Source: Euleptes europaea (Eukaryota > Chordata > Lepidosauria > Squamata > Sphaerodactylidae). Taken from it: a stretch of DNA of 64,000 nucleotides. The notes beneath the pieces are model-generated. The model was given only the letters and a program-made list of their open reading frames with translations. It was not told where the DNA came from and did no database searches. The stretch lies in NCBI RefSeq assembly GCF_029931775.1, contig NC_079323.1, positions 4,448,119 through 4,512,118 of the forward strand, written 5' to 3'. This document shows, one piece after another, positions 9,826 to 20,519 of the stretch (its first letter is position 1; each line of letters opens with the position of its first letter). The translations under genes and the position numbers were made by a program.

Positions 9826-12124
9826 TTTCTAACTTACCATTTGCAAGGATGCTTTTTGTGGCTTATTCACTTAAAAAAAAAAAAAAAAAAGGTCAAAGGA
9901 AGTGAATGTTCGTCTTTAACATTTATTTATCATCGTCCAGGAAGAGAAAGAAAGAGAGAGGCCCTCTCTGAGCTGGAAAAATTCACAAGCATGTCACACA
10001 TTAACATTGATTTGGATAAGATTACACTAACAGCGAAAATGGAGGCAGTACCCAGAGAGACAGATTTAAAGATTTAGAGAGAGAATTTGTGTGAGGGTGC
10101 ATGTGATCAGACACCTTGGATCTGCCTCTGGAAGGCCAGAATACAGATGTGTTCATGGAGGATTATGTATTTCCCAACAAAAACACAGCAGTTGAGCACA
10201 GCAGGTGATTGTGGTATTTATTTCTTTTGTTTTTGCAAAGCCAAGTGAAGGTATAAACAAGCGGGGTAAAGGACTTTTAGCACCATCTTGTAGACGGGGG
10301 AATAAAAAGAACCGGTACAAAGAAGGAGGTACAATAAATGTGACCAAAAGCGCAGTATCAGAATAGTCCAAAGGAAAAGGGGCAGAGGAAGCAGGCAAGC
10401 AAATTTTTCTTTTGTACAAGAAGCACAGAGAAAATATGTTACAAGTTTTGCCAAGACAGAGGAAATCTGTTCAAAGAAAAACTGTTTTTTTTTTAATTAA
10501 AAGGATTTATTAGGCATCCAAAAACAAGAGATTTCTGGTACCCTGTGGTCATTCCTAAGCATGTATACTCAGAAGTAAGTGAGCGCAGCAGAACTTACTC
10601 CCTAGTAGGCGTGCTTAGGATTGCAATCATCTGCTGCTAATATAAACCAAGGAGAGAGCAGAAAAGGCCTGTGGATACCTATTAATCACCCATATGGAAA
10701 AAAAGTTTAATTTAGAGTGGAGTTCCCCCATAGACCAGAAGGGGGCAGTTTAGAATCCCACAGAAGATCACCTTTCTATTTAAAGCCCAATCATATCGGA
10801 CTTACTCTCAGGTAAGTATGCATACAACTGCAGCCTGAAATTTTGTTGCTTCGAGTAGGAACGAATTCGGCCGAACGCTTCATTTCCCCTCTGAACTCAA
10901 CAGAATTTGGAAAGTGCCCCCTCAATGATAGGTAATTTGGACTTGGGTGCAAATGCCTTTGTATGCCACCCGTTGTTTTTCGTCACCTGGGTGAACCTCC
11001 TCACAGGCAAAAGCACTTCTTTAGCTCCTCTAAGGCTAGTTAGTTGTCCATCAACCTTCCAAAGGATTCATTTTTTGATCCCACCCTCCTGTGAGCTCAC
11101 CTTGACTGTATGCTGGTCTATGGGGAAGTAAATCCACTCCTGTGAAGTGCTCAGTGGCACTCCGACTTCCTAACGGGCATTCCTTCCGGGATTGCATTTG
11201 AATACCCCAAAATGAGATTCCGGAATATTCTGGGGGATCCCACAGGCGTTGGCTGCTAAGCCAAGGAGAGGGAAACTCTCCAAAATTTTCCACAAGCCGC
11301 CTGGATCGCAGCTTGAAAATCCAGGACTCCCTTTGAGTCCCCGACGTATGTAATGTATTTCGGATGGTGCACGCCTCACCCTGACGCGCATACATGAACC
11401 TCTTCAGAACTGTGGTTTTATAATCAAGGAATGTCTATGTGGTTGTCCTCCCCCCGCCAAGCAAATGAGTATCATGGATGCTCATCATGAGGCATGCGCT
11501 CTTTTGGGGGGGGGGGCGGGGGGAGAAAATGCAGCACATTTGCAATTAGTTCTCCACAATTCCATTTCCTGAACAATATTCCTGAATTCCTCCGGCACGT
11601 CGGAGGCGTCGACACCTTCCCCGCTCCCCCTCCCCTCTACGTACACACGATCCCGGCTAACGGCACGCTCTACACTTCTAACACAGCTACGCATGGCAAC
11701 ACACCACAGAAATCATTACACATATGTTATAGTCAAGGCATCTCGGGCACAAGCCGTACAAAACACGTCACACACGATACGCTACGACTTAGGCAATCCA
11801 TTCCGGTAATCAAGCTAAGTAACATATGCTATCCACCGGTCATACATATCCCCCCTCCCCACCCCAGTCTTGAGATATGTTCTCCTAACCCGGCATTCTG
11901 GCAAAACAAGATTTCCTCTCCTTTCTCGACTCTCTCCAAAATTAGCATGTACATTCTGCACGCTTCTAGGACCTAAGATTTGGGGGCTCGTTTCTCAACT
12001 GCCATCAGAACATCGGGGTCCCGAGAATGCTTGTCCTGAGATCTTCTTTAGTTATCATTTAGTTATCATTTCAGGGTTGTTGCTTTTTAAAAAATTAATG
12101 GGTTTGAAACGAAAAGAACATGAA
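9826..12124. other. Longest repeat-poor stretch, 3' flank of MAP6
   Basis: About 2.3 kb lie on the 3' side of MAP6 with few recognisable repeats. They include A runs near 9872 and two pieces (about 10545-10630 and 10780-10850) resembling an old reptile repeat with ACTTACTCTCAGGTAAGTAT. I looked on the minus strand for a fourth MAP6 exon encoding the proline-rich repeats of mammalian N-STOP and found none. Confidence 0.45.
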
Positions 12125-12302
12125 AATGAAAAGCACAGGAAGCTGCCTTAGAGAAAGTCAGACCACTGGTCTATCGAGATCAGTATCATTTGCTTTGGGG
12201 TCTTTCACGACAACTGCTCCCTGGTCCTTTGAGTGGGGATTGAACCTGGGGCCTTCTGTATGAAAAGCAGATGCTCTACCACTCAGCCACAGTAGCTGCT
12301 CC
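12125..12302 (-). repeat. SINE-A copy, diverged
   Basis: The complement shows GTGGCTGAGTGGTAGAGCAT and a GGTTCAATCCCC box. Confidence 0.85.
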
Positions 12303-12319
12303 CTAATAATAATTTAGAG

Positions 12320-12505
12320 CAGGGGTGTCGAACTCATTTGTTACGAGCGCCAGATATGACATAAATGTCACTTGGTAAGGCCGAGACATGCTTCGCCAGC
12401 CCAGATTGAGAGTGGAGGGGGTGGCTGTTTCGGCTGGCTCACGGGCTGGATAAGAGCTCTCAAGGGGCCAGATCCGGCCCGTGGGCCTTATGTTTGACAC
12501 CCCTA
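12320..12505 (+). mobile_element. MITE-B with 8-bp target duplication
   Basis: Termini are CAGGGGTGTCGAAC and GTTTGACACCCCTA. ATTTAGAG occurs at 12312-12319 and 12506-12513. It is a hAT-type, non-coding element. Confidence 0.9.
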
Positions 12506-12542
12506 ATTTAGAGTGTTGGGCTGCAGTAGAAGAGCTAGATCT

Positions 12543-12720
12543 GAGTCCAGTAACATCTTAGAGACCAACAAGATTTTGAGGGTATAAGCTTTCGAGAGTC
12601 AAAGTATCCTTTGTCAGATATAAGTAGGAATGGAAGGCCCTATCTGACAAAGGGAGCTTTGACTCTTGAAAGCTTATATCCTGAAAATCTTGTTGGTCTC
12701 TAAGGTACTACTGCACTCGA
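12543..12720 (+). mobile_element. Fold-back element, hammerhead-like family
   Basis: Inverted arms of about 80 bp carry AGAGACCAACAAGATTTT and its complement. The right arm has CTGACAA, an extra A, GGGAG, a loop, CTCTT, then GAAA (12644-12671). This is the same layout as the 3.6-kb element, with one core base changed. Confidence 0.75.
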
Positions 12721-12725
12721 ACCTA

Positions 12726-13363
12726 GCTCCCTCATAAAGCTTGCTGCTGACAGAAAGGGTTTCCACTGGTGAGGAAGAAGGGGATTTTTTTTTGCCAATT
12801 TCCCCTCCCACCGCAGACCCCTTTCCATCCCCTCTTCCTGGTGCTGTTCTGGGGAGTCCACTTTCTTTTGAAGGCCAATTTTATCACGTTCTATGAGACA
12901 TTATTGAGTGGAAGGAGAGGAGCATACATGCATTCACAGGAGTTTGGCCCTAAAAACTATTTGCTTGCAAAGGGGCTGATTCCCTACCTCTACTTAAAGA
13001 GTTTGAATGCCCTCGGGTGCTCCTGGCAACTGTCTCCTGTTTGGCATGAAGCGGCATAAGGAAAAGACTGGTGATGGGCAAGAGTTTTTGTGAGATAGCT
13101 CAAAGATGCTCGAAAAGGGATTTCATGTCCTGTTTTGTGAGCGCACATTTTATCCTCTCTTGCCTCTGGCCCTCTGGATACAATGCCAAACCTGGCAAAA
13201 TCGGTTTTCCAGAGGAAAATGCAAGATGCTCATATGGACTCATCCCTCTCCCAAAGTACTTTCAACTCTCTGTCTCAGTCCAGACAACACACAAAACCAG
13301 GGTTTATTTTAACAACAGTTTGAGAAAACCAGGATTTGGCTTGCGGGAAATCACTGAAATCCA
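12726..13363. other. Single-copy stretch, no gene seen
   Basis: Open frames of 96 and 68 codons overlap here but show no domain. No repeat recognised. Confidence 0.35.
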
Positions 13364-13563
13364 TGTTTGCCAACCTCCAGGTTGTGGATGGAGATCTCCT
13401 GGGATTACAACTGATCTCCAAATGATAGAGATCAGTTCACCTGGAGGAAATGGCTGGTTCGGCATTATACCCCACCGAAGTCTCTCCCCTCCCGAACTCC
13501 GCCCTCCTCAGGCTCCACCCCCCAAATCTCCAGGTATTTCCCAACCCAGAGCTGGCAACCCTA
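13364..13563 (+). repeat. MITE-A, full length
   Basis: From TTTGCCAACCTCCAGG to GAGCTGGCAACCCTA. Confidence 0.9.
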
Positions 13564-13644
13564 ACTGAAATTCTGGTTTGCTTTGACAGGACAGGTTCCA
13601 TTGCCTTCCTCTGGCCAGGTACCTTTGAAGATGAGGAGTGTGCT

Positions 13645-13861
13645 AGGGTTACCAGCTTCCAGGTGGGTTCTGGATATGTCCTGGAATTACACCTGAACCC
13701 CAGGTGACAGAGATCAGTTCCCCTGCAGGAAATGGCTGATTTGCAGGGTGGTCTCTATGGAGTTATACCCAACTGAGGTCCCTTCCGTCGCCACATTCCA
13801 CCCTCCCCAGGCTCCAACCCCAAATCTCCAGGACTTTCTCAACCCAGAGTTGGCAAGCCTA
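13645..13861 (+). repeat. MITE-A, full length, diverged
   Basis: From TAGGGTTACCAGCTTCC to GTTGGCAAGCCTA. Confidence 0.85.
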
Positions 13862-14254
13862 AATGTGCAAAGGCAACACCAGGAACAAGGCATATTCCCC
13901 ACATCCATGCGTCCTGTGAAGCCAGAGTTAACTGTGGTTAATAAAACAGCTTCCACTAAACCCAATAGAGCAGCTTGGGTTCAGACAACTGAAGGAACTG
14001 CTGTTTAATCAACCCCTGGTATTGTGTTATGTGTCAACCGATCCCCTTTCTCCTGCTTTTCTGAAACCCTGACACTCGCAAACTGAAAACCAGGGTGATC
14101 CACGATCCCTTTCCTCCTTTAAGTCCCTTCTCCTTGCCCTGAAACCAAACCCCTGAAACGATCCCTCCTAAACTTCCGCAGAAGTCAACCAGAAAAAGCG
14201 TCCAATACAGTTGGAACCCAAGCAGATTAAAAGGCTCTAATTAATGTTGTGGCC

Positions 14255-14260
14255 TTTATT
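14255..14260 (-). promoter_or_regulatory. MAP6: Candidate MAP6 polyadenylation signal
   Basis: AATAAA on the minus strand, 110 bases past the stop codon of MAP6 exon 3. It would end the short-isoform message with a compact 3' UTR. The 3' UTR would include a CT-rich run (14277-14345 on the plus strand reads GA-rich). Position and motif support it; there is no transcript evidence. Confidence 0.5.
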
Positions 14261-14369
14261 ATTGGGGGGGGGGGGAGAGAAAGAAAGAGAGAAAAGGGGG
14301 AGTGAGCATGGCAAAGAGAGAGAGAGAGAGAAAGAGAGAAGGAAGGAGAGTGAGGAAACGCAGAGACAT

Positions 14370-14570
14370 TTACTCTTTTGCTTCGGCCAACTTATTGTTC
14401 ATCTCTTTGCTTTTCTCCTTGTCCTCGGGGTTGGCTGGGCTGGCGGCTTCCGTGCTCTTCTTCTTGGCAGCCCGGCTGGATGCCATCTGCTTGTCTTTGG
14501 CTTTTTTCAGCGGTTTATGGCTTGAGGGTGTCTTTTTTGGTTTTGGAGGCTGCGGGCTAGGCTTCTCCAC
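14370..14570 (-). CDS. MAP6: MAP6 exon 3, C-terminal end of the short isoform
   Basis: The minus-strand acceptor CCTGCCCAG precedes GTGGAGAAGCC. The frame encodes 66 residues (335-400 of the predicted protein) and a TAA stop. It is lysine-, serine- and alanine-rich (KPKKTPSSHKPLKKAKDKQ) and ends EMNNKLAEAKE, matching my memory of human MAP6 at the end of the part shared by the long and short isoforms. The stop overlaps a possible donor: AAAGA followed by GTAAAT, with G at 14373. Splicing there could lead to a further exon, and reading on gives the short form. No further exon was found in the 14 kb downstream. The first residue joins exon 2 in phase 0. Confidence 0.93.
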   Translation of the reverse strand: MEKPSPQPPKPKKTPSSHKPLKKAKDKQMASSRAAKKKSTEAASPANPEDKEKSKEMNNKLAEAKE

Positions 14571-14739
14571 CTGGGCAGGCGCAAGCGACAAACCACAGCC
14601 ACAAAGAGAAAACACGCATGACACACAAGAGGGAGAAGGTGGGAAAGAAGGGCATTTAGAGAGGACTAGCAACATGGCGGCAGGTTTCGATTTAGAGCAC
14701 AGGGTCAGGCATCAATCTGGAGGTCCTGGATTGACCGAT

Positions 14740-15212
14740 CAGGGTGGCCAACCCCCAGGTGGGGCCTGGAGATCTCCTGGAATTGGAATTGATCTCCAGA
14801 TGATTGAGATCAGTTTTCCTGGAGAAAATAGCTGCTTTAGAGGGTGGACTCTATGGCATTGAAGAAGAAGAGTTGGTTTTTATATGCCGACTTTCTCTAC
14901 CATTTAAGGAAGAATCAAACTGGCTTCCTCTCCCCACAACAGACACCCAGTGAGGTAGGTAGGGCTGAGAGAATGTGACTAGCCCAAGGTCACCCAGCTG
15001 GCTTCATGTGGAGGAGCGGGGAAACAAATTCAGTTCACCAGAGTAGCCTCCGCCACTCATGTGGAGGAGTGGGGAATCAAACCCAGTTCTCCAGATCAGA
15101 GTCCACCGCTCCAAACCACTACACCACACTGAGGTCCCTCCCAAACCTCACCCTCCCCAGGCTCTATTCCCCAACCTCCAGGAATTTCCCAACCTGGAGT
15201 TGGCAACCCTAT
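14740..15212 (+). repeat. MITE-A split by a SINE-B
   Basis: The left half ends at CTCTATGGCATTG. A minus-strand SINE-B fills about 14864-15130. The right half resumes at CTGAGGTCCCTCCC and ends GTTGGCAACCCTAT. Confidence 0.85.
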
Positions 15213-15740
15213 GACCAATGCAAAAGGGGAGGCAGTTCTTAACTTGCCCAAACAACAAGCGTTCCTTACTAAGCCAGTGTGAGGGTTGAACAGATCCCAA
15301 AATACGTCATAGAAATAAAACACTTTTGGTGACAGGTGGAAGGCAACATTCAGCATGCCACCAATTTAAAAAAAAATCAACATTTTTATTAAGCATCTTT
15401 CTATACCAGTATAGGGATGGTACAGCAGGAAAAACTTTGGGGGAGAAGGAATATTTTATCAATTCCACCCTATATATACAACTGGTGTAAAAATGACCCT
15501 CCGACACCATTAGAGTATATACTACAATGTATAATGTATGTACATAGATAGAGAATTTACATCATGAAGGTTGAGAAATATAGAGAGTATGACTCTGGAA
15601 AACATAGCTGTATCCATTTCCCCCCACATCCTTCGGTCTGCTCGACCCCACACTTCTTAAAAAATCCTCTAGAAGCACTCTTCATACATTTCCTTATCAG
15701 GATGATTGCTATTGAGTAGGATTGTTGGCAGTGGCTGGCC
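15213..15740. other. Single-copy, AT-rich stretch
   Basis: Lies in MAP6 intron 2. No gene or repeat family recognised. Confidence 0.35.
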
Positions 15741-16036
15741 ATTTATGCATGGTTGTTTCGTCGCAGTCACCCCGTCGACTGCTTCAGGGTTTTGCTTTGA
15801 ATATGCTTGCATTTTCCGACCGTCAGAGGTCGCCTCGCTCTCCCCGCATGTTTACGTGGGTTTTGCCCGCATTTTCTGGATTCGTGTTTAGCCAACATCC
15901 AGACAACATGGGGAAAATGCGTGGAAACGCGCGGGGAGGGCAAGGCGACCTCTGACAGTCGGAACCTGCAAGCATAATCAAAGCAAAGCCCCGAAGTAGT
16001 CGGCGAGGTGACCGCGAGGAAACCGCCATGCATAAA
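15741..16036. mobile_element. Fold-back (palindromic) DNA element
   Basis: Inverted arms of about 126-130 bp (15741-15870 and 15911-16036) share TTTATGCATGG ends and blocks such as TTTGCTTTGA and TCAGAGGTCGCC. Arm identity is roughly 80-85 percent by eye. It encodes no protein. The superfamily is unknown to me and I see no clear target duplication. Confidence 0.75.
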
Positions 16037-16499
16037 AGGCTGCTGTCAAACTCGTATGCATTACGAGTTCACGTGTGGAGGAGAGTGAGGTGGGAACGAG
16101 ACGTCAGAATGGAGGGGACCGCATCAGCCCGCCGATGGAAGATCACGGAGGAATGGATACTGGGATGGCTCCCTGTCGTTAAAACCACTCTGCAGAGACG
16201 AAACCAGGAGAGCAAAGGGAGTGGAGCACAGCTTCCACCCTGCCGTCCCGGTTTTCTGTCTGCAGGGGAACAATCAAAGTAAGGGCGCATCAGGGATTTC
16301 CCGTCTCCTCCTCCTATGCTCTGGACTGAAAGCAAAACAGCAAGCAGCAAGCAGATCGGATGATGGCTCAACTGAGCATCCAATTGGATGGAAAAGGGAG
16401 AGGATACCATTTGTCTGGTGGCAGTGGGCAATCTCCTGACCCTGCTCAGAGCCCGGAGGAGCGGGAGAAAAAAATGGTGGGTGGGTGTCAATGGTGATG
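16037..16499. other. Single-copy stretch, no gene seen
   Basis: A 140-codon minus-strand frame at 16069-16491 is low-complexity in feel and has no domain or splice fit to MAP6. It is not called. Confidence 0.4.
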
Positions 16500-16507
16500 C
16501 TCTAGGA

Positions 16508-16690
16508 CAGGGGTGTCGAGCTCATTTCTGACAAGGGCCGGATATGACATAAATGTCACTTGGTCAGGCCGGGCCATGCCTTGCCAGCCCAGATCGGGAG
16601 TGGTGGTGGGGTGGCTTCCTTGGCTGGCTCGCGGGCCGGATGTGAGCTCTTGCTGTAACCGGCCCGTGGGCCGTATGTTTGACACCCCCG
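16508..16690 (+). mobile_element. MITE-B with exact 8-bp target duplication
   Basis: CTCTAGGA at 16500-16507 is repeated at 16691-16698. Ends are CAGGGGTGTCGAGC and GTTTGACACCCCCG. Confidence 0.92.
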
Positions 16691-16815
16691 CTCTAGGACT
16701 TTCTCCCAACATCTATGGTAAAGACTATAAGGGAACTCCTAGAGCAGTATGGATTTCATGACATCATTTTGCAGTGATTGTTCTAGGAATTGTTTCCAGG
16801 GTAAAGACCATAGAG

Positions 16816-17008
16816 CAGGGGTGTCAAACATAAGGCCTGCGGGCTGAATCCGGCCCTTTGACAGCTCTTAGGCGGCCCACAAGCCAGCCGAGGCAGCCAC
16901 CCACTTCAACCCCAGTCCCGATCCGGGATGGCGAGGCATGGCCCGGCCCGACCAAGTGACATTTATATCATATCCAGTCCTTGTTAACAAATGAGTTCAA
17001 CACCCCTG
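16816..17008 (-). mobile_element. MITE-B, inverted copy with target duplication
   Basis: CCATAGAG (16808-16815) and CTATAGAG (17009-17016) flank CAGGGGTGTCAAAC...CAACACCCCTG. It is opposite in orientation to the copy 125 bp upstream. Confidence 0.9.
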
Positions 17009-17159
17009 CTATAGAGATTGGGGAGTTTTCTAAAGAATCACCACGAAGTGGAGTCACACCCTCCATGCTGCTCTAGGAGGTTCCTCAGTGGTAGAGACTA
17101 CAGAGATAGGGGGGATTCCTAGCGCATCACCCAGAAGTGACATGTCCTCCCCCACCACA

Positions 17160-17463
17160 AAAAATCTTCACCCTCCCCAGGCACCATCTCAAAAATCTCC
17201 TGGCATTTGTCGGTTCAGGGAGGTGGTGAGCTCTCCTTCCCTGGAGGTTTTTAAGCAGAGGCTAGATGGCCATCTGTCAGCAATGCTGATTCTATGACCT
17301 TAGGCAAATGATAAGAGTGATGGCATATTGGCCATCTTCTGGGCATGGAGTAGGGCTCACTGGGTGTGTGTGGGGGGAGGTAGTTTGGAATTTCCTGCAT
17401 TGTGCAGGGGGTTGGTCTAGATGACCCTGGGGGTCCCTTCCAACTCTTTGATCCTAGGATTCT
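17160..17463 (+). mobile_element. CR1 LINE 3' end, joined to a MITE-A scrap
   Basis: From about 17216, GAGGTGGTGAGCTCTCCTTC through CTGGAGGTTTTTAAGCAGAG to GATGACCCTGGGGGTCCC. These are the last ORF2 codons and 3' UTR of CR1. The first 55 bases resemble the CACCCTCCCCAGGC block of MITE-A. Confidence 0.85.
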
Positions 17464-17687
17464 ACCCTAAACTTAGCTGATGGGGAGACAGTTTACAATG
17501 CAAGGCTTGTAAGAGATGTGCTGACCTGTGTTTTTTCCACCAACATACACAATCGGCTGAGCACATTTTTGCACAAGCACCACTGAAGCCAATGGTGGTT
17601 ACGCAAGAACATAGACCTAATTTTCCACCTCTTGCTTCAGTGCGGCCGGCAGCGGAGGGGGCCTGTATTGTCCCCATCCCTCCTTAC

Positions 17688-17901
17688 CTTCGGTGATTCC
17701 TTGTAGGGCTCGCTATAAAGGCTGCGTATCCTCCTGCGCTCGAGGAATTTGTTATCTGCCGGACCGGGCTTGGCGCTCTCTGCGGTAAACTGGGCACTGT
17801 AACTGGTTTCAACAGCCATCTTCCCCTCCGGGGGTTTGTACTGGCTCTTGGCTCTGATGGCTTTCACTGCCTTGATGTCTGTCCATGGTCGGAATTCGTT
17901 T
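17688..17901 (-). CDS. MAP6: MAP6 exon 2, Mn3 module and conserved core
   Basis: Flanked on the minus strand by acceptor CTTCCACCAG and donor GTAAGG. The 214 bases encode residues 263-334, entering with one base of a split Arg codon and leaving in phase 0. With exon 1 it completes SSYRNEFRPWTDIKAVK, the third N-terminal (Mn) microtubule/calmodulin-binding module of the STOP family. It continues with ETSYSAQF and RRRIRSLYSEPYKE, which agree closely with the mammalian protein. MAP6 protects microtubules from cold and drug depolymerisation in neurons. Intron 2 is about 3.1 kb. Confidence 0.95.
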
Positions 17902-18043
17902 CTGGTGGAAGGAGGAGTGAGAAATGAAACAGAAGATCGGCCAGAAAACTCAACAAACGACATTAATGGGACTGCTGGCTTTAACTAAGCATCTGCCCAG
18001 CCTTCCTGAGTTCATGAACCGATAAAACCACCTGCCATATACT

Positions 18044-18550
18044 AGAATCGAGTCCAGCAGCGCCTCAGAGACCAACGCAATTTTCGTGGTATAAGCTTTG
18101 GAGAGTCAAAGCTTCCTTCGTCAGATATGGATTCCATCCCGACTTGTATCTGACAAAGGGAGAACATAAGAAAGGCCCTGCTGGATCAGACCACGGCCCA
18201 TCAAGTCCAGCAGTCTGTTCACACAGGGGCCAACCAGGTGCCTCTAGGAAGCCCACAAACAAGAAGACTGCAGCAGCACCATCCTGCCTGTGTTCCACAG
18301 CACCCAAAATAATAGGCATGCTCCCCTGATCCTGGAGAGAATAGGTATGCATCCTGACTAGTATCCATTTTTACTAGCAGCCATGAATACTCTTCTCTTC
18401 CATGAACATTTCCACTCCCGTCTTAAAGCCTTCCAGGTTGGCAGCCGTCACCACAACCTGGGGCAGGGAGCTCCACAATTTAGCTGTGCCTTGACTCTTG
18501 AAAACTCATACCCCAAAAACCGTGTTGGTCTCGAAGATGCTACTGCTCTT
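18044..18550 (+). mobile_element. Fold-back element split by a LINE-tail repeat
   Basis: The 18044-18172 part (GAGTCCAGCAGCGCC, TATAAGCTTTGGAGAGTC, CTTCGTCAGATA, TATCTGACAAAGGG) is related to the 12.5-kb fold-back. It resumes at about 18490 with TTGACTCTTGAAAACTCATA. A LINE-tail repeat beginning AGAACATAAGAAAGGCCCTG and ending near GCTCCACAATTTAG fills 18173-18480. Confidence 0.75.
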
Positions 18551-18584
18551 CCACTGCAAACCGACAGGGCTGTCTTCTGAAACT

Positions 18585-18775
18585 GTCTGCCATACACTGA
18601 GTCAGATCACTGGTCCATCTATTTTAGCATTGTGCAATTCGATTGGCAATTGCTCTCCAGCATCTGAGAACCATTTTAGCAGGGATCCTTGAACAGGAGG
18701 TGATGCCAGGGACTGATCCTGGAACCTTCTGCATGCAACACAGTGGGCTTTCCTCCTGATCCCTGGCCCCTCCAT
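18585..18775 (-). repeat. SINE-A related copy, old
   Basis: Diverged copy with GTCAGATCACTGGTCCATCT and ACTGATCCTGGAACCTTCTG. Confidence 0.65.
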
Positions 18776-18791
18776 ATCTGTGCTACACATA

Positions 18792-18832
18792 GGGTTGCCA
18801 GGTCCCCCTTTTTTGGGAGGAGTTCTGGCAGG
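18792..18832 (+). repeat. MITE-A terminal fragment
   Basis: TAGGGTTGCCAGGTCCCCC followed by a T run; the rest is lost. Confidence 0.6.
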
Positions 18833-18959
18833 GATCGCACACGCTGACACGATCGCGTCACTTCCAGTTTACACCTGGAAACACTGCGTCGCAGCAGGCC
18901 TCGAGGCAGCTCGTCGCGATGCAGCGCTTCTGGGTGTAAACCAGAAGTGAAGTGATCGT

Positions 18960-19625
18960 GACTTCCATCCTGACTTGTATCTGACTAAGGGAGAACATAA
19001 GAACATAAGAAAAGCCCTGCTGAATCAGACCAAGGCCCATCAAGTCCAGCAGTCTGTTCACACAGTGGCCGACCATGTGCCTCTAGGAAGCCCACAAGCA
19101 AGACGATTGCAACAGCATTTATTCTGCCTGTGTTCCACAGCACCTCATATAATAGGCCTGCTCCTCTGATCCTGGAGATAATAGGTATTCATCATCACTA
19201 GGATCCATTTTGACTAGTAGCCATGGATAGCCCCGTCCTCCATAAGAACATGAGAAAAGCCCTGCTGGATCAGACCAAGGTCCATCAAGTCCAGCAGTCT
19301 GTTCATCCAATGGCCAACCAGGTGCCTCTAGGAAGCCCCCAAGCAAGACGGCTGCAGCAGCACCATCCTGCCTGTGCCCCACAGCACCAAAGATAATAGG
19401 CATGCTCCTCTGATCCTGGAGAGAATAGCTAAGCATCATAAGAACATAAGGAAAGCCCTGCTGGATCAGACCAAGTAGTCTGTTCACACAGTGGCCAACC
19501 AGGAGCCTCTAGGAAGCCCACAAGCAACACGGCTGCAGCAGCATTATCCTGCCTGTGTTCCACTGCACCTAAGATAACGGGCATGCTCCTCTGATACTGG
19601 AGAGAAGAGGGATGCATCATAAGAA
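18960..19625 (-). repeat. Three further LINE-tail repeats in a cluster
   Basis: Units start near 18994, 19244 and 19438, each with AACATAAG...GCCCTGCTG and GTCTGTTCA...GGCC. Most carry GCATGCTCCTCTGAT. The first is preceded by TTCCATCCTGACTTGTATCT, as is the copy at 18173. That points to duplication of a segment rather than separate insertions. Probably 3' tails of a CR1- or L2-like LINE. Confidence 0.75.
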
Positions 19626-20079
19626 CATAATGTAAGAGAAGGCTATCCGTGGCTGCTCTTCAAAATGGATACTAGTCATGATGCATGATGTCGGTGCAGC
19701 TGTGTGCAGTCACCGCTCCTGAGACGGCCGATGGAACTGCCCGCCAATCTACTTGACCTGGCGACCCTAGCTGCACATGAAGTGGCCTTGTACTGAGTAA
19801 GACCACGGATCCATTTCGCGCTGTGTGGTCTACTCAGATTGCCAGCATTTCTCCAGGACTCAGGGAGAGCAAGTTCTTTCCCAAGACTCACCCAGGAGCC
19901 AAGTCACACAACAAAAAGTCCTGGCATCACCCGCATGGCTGCCACAACAACTTTCAATCAGGTGCTCACTGCTCAGAACTTAATTCCAGGCATGCGGGGA
20001 CTCAATCTGGATTAGGGAGCATGGTGTGCGTGGAGAGGTGGCTTAAGTTTCCCCCTCCACACTGTTTTCCCATCCCAGG
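19626..20079. other. Single-copy stretch, no gene seen
   Basis: Short open frames only, with no domain. No repeat recognised with confidence. Confidence 0.35.
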
Positions 20080-20330
20080 TGCAGTGGTTAAAGTGTCATA
20101 CTAGGGAAAACCCAGGTTCGAATCCTCACTCTGCCATGGAAACTCGCTGGGTGACCCTGGGCCAGTCACACACTCTCAGCCCCGACCCTGGCTAGTATTT
20201 GGATGGGAGACCACCGAGGAATACCAGGGACGTGACGCGAAGGCAGGCAATGGCAAACCACCTCTGAATGTCTCTTGCCTTGAAAACCCTACGGGGTCAC
20301 CGTAAGTCAATTCCTAGAGCTACCGTGTAC
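20080..20330 (+). repeat. tRNA-headed SINE joined to a 5S-type body
   Basis: 20080-20180 has a tRNA-like head (GCAGTGGTTAAAGTG, GGTTCGAATCC) and GGTGACCCTGGGCCAGTCAC. From 20180 it continues as ATTTGGATGGGAGACCACC, the 3' part of a 5S rRNA-derived SINE, to GGGGTCACCGTAAGTC. Confidence 0.8.
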
Positions 20331-20519
20331 CACTTCTGGTTTTGCCTGGAAGCGACACAGGGATGCAGCTGATATAGGAAGAGGCCAGTCAGACCTAACA
20401 TGGTGAAGATCTGTAGCGGGACAGGGGAATGGGTAGTAATAGCCAATTTTGTCTGGAACTGACCCAGAATTTAGAACTGGGGCGTCTGGCAGTAGTCATT
20501 GAATTTTAATGGGAAAGCG

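Noticed and set aside
9826-14254. MAP6 exon 4
   Set aside because: No minus-strand frame with the Pro/Val/Lys repeat pattern of mammalian N-STOP was visible.
14302-14862. 186-codon plus-strand frame over MAP6 exon 3
   Set aside because: Antisense to the exon and fed by a GA-rich run and a MITE-A; no domain.
16069-16491. 140-codon minus-strand frame between MAP6 exons 2 and 3
   Set aside because: No MAP6 homology, no matching splice sites and no known domain.
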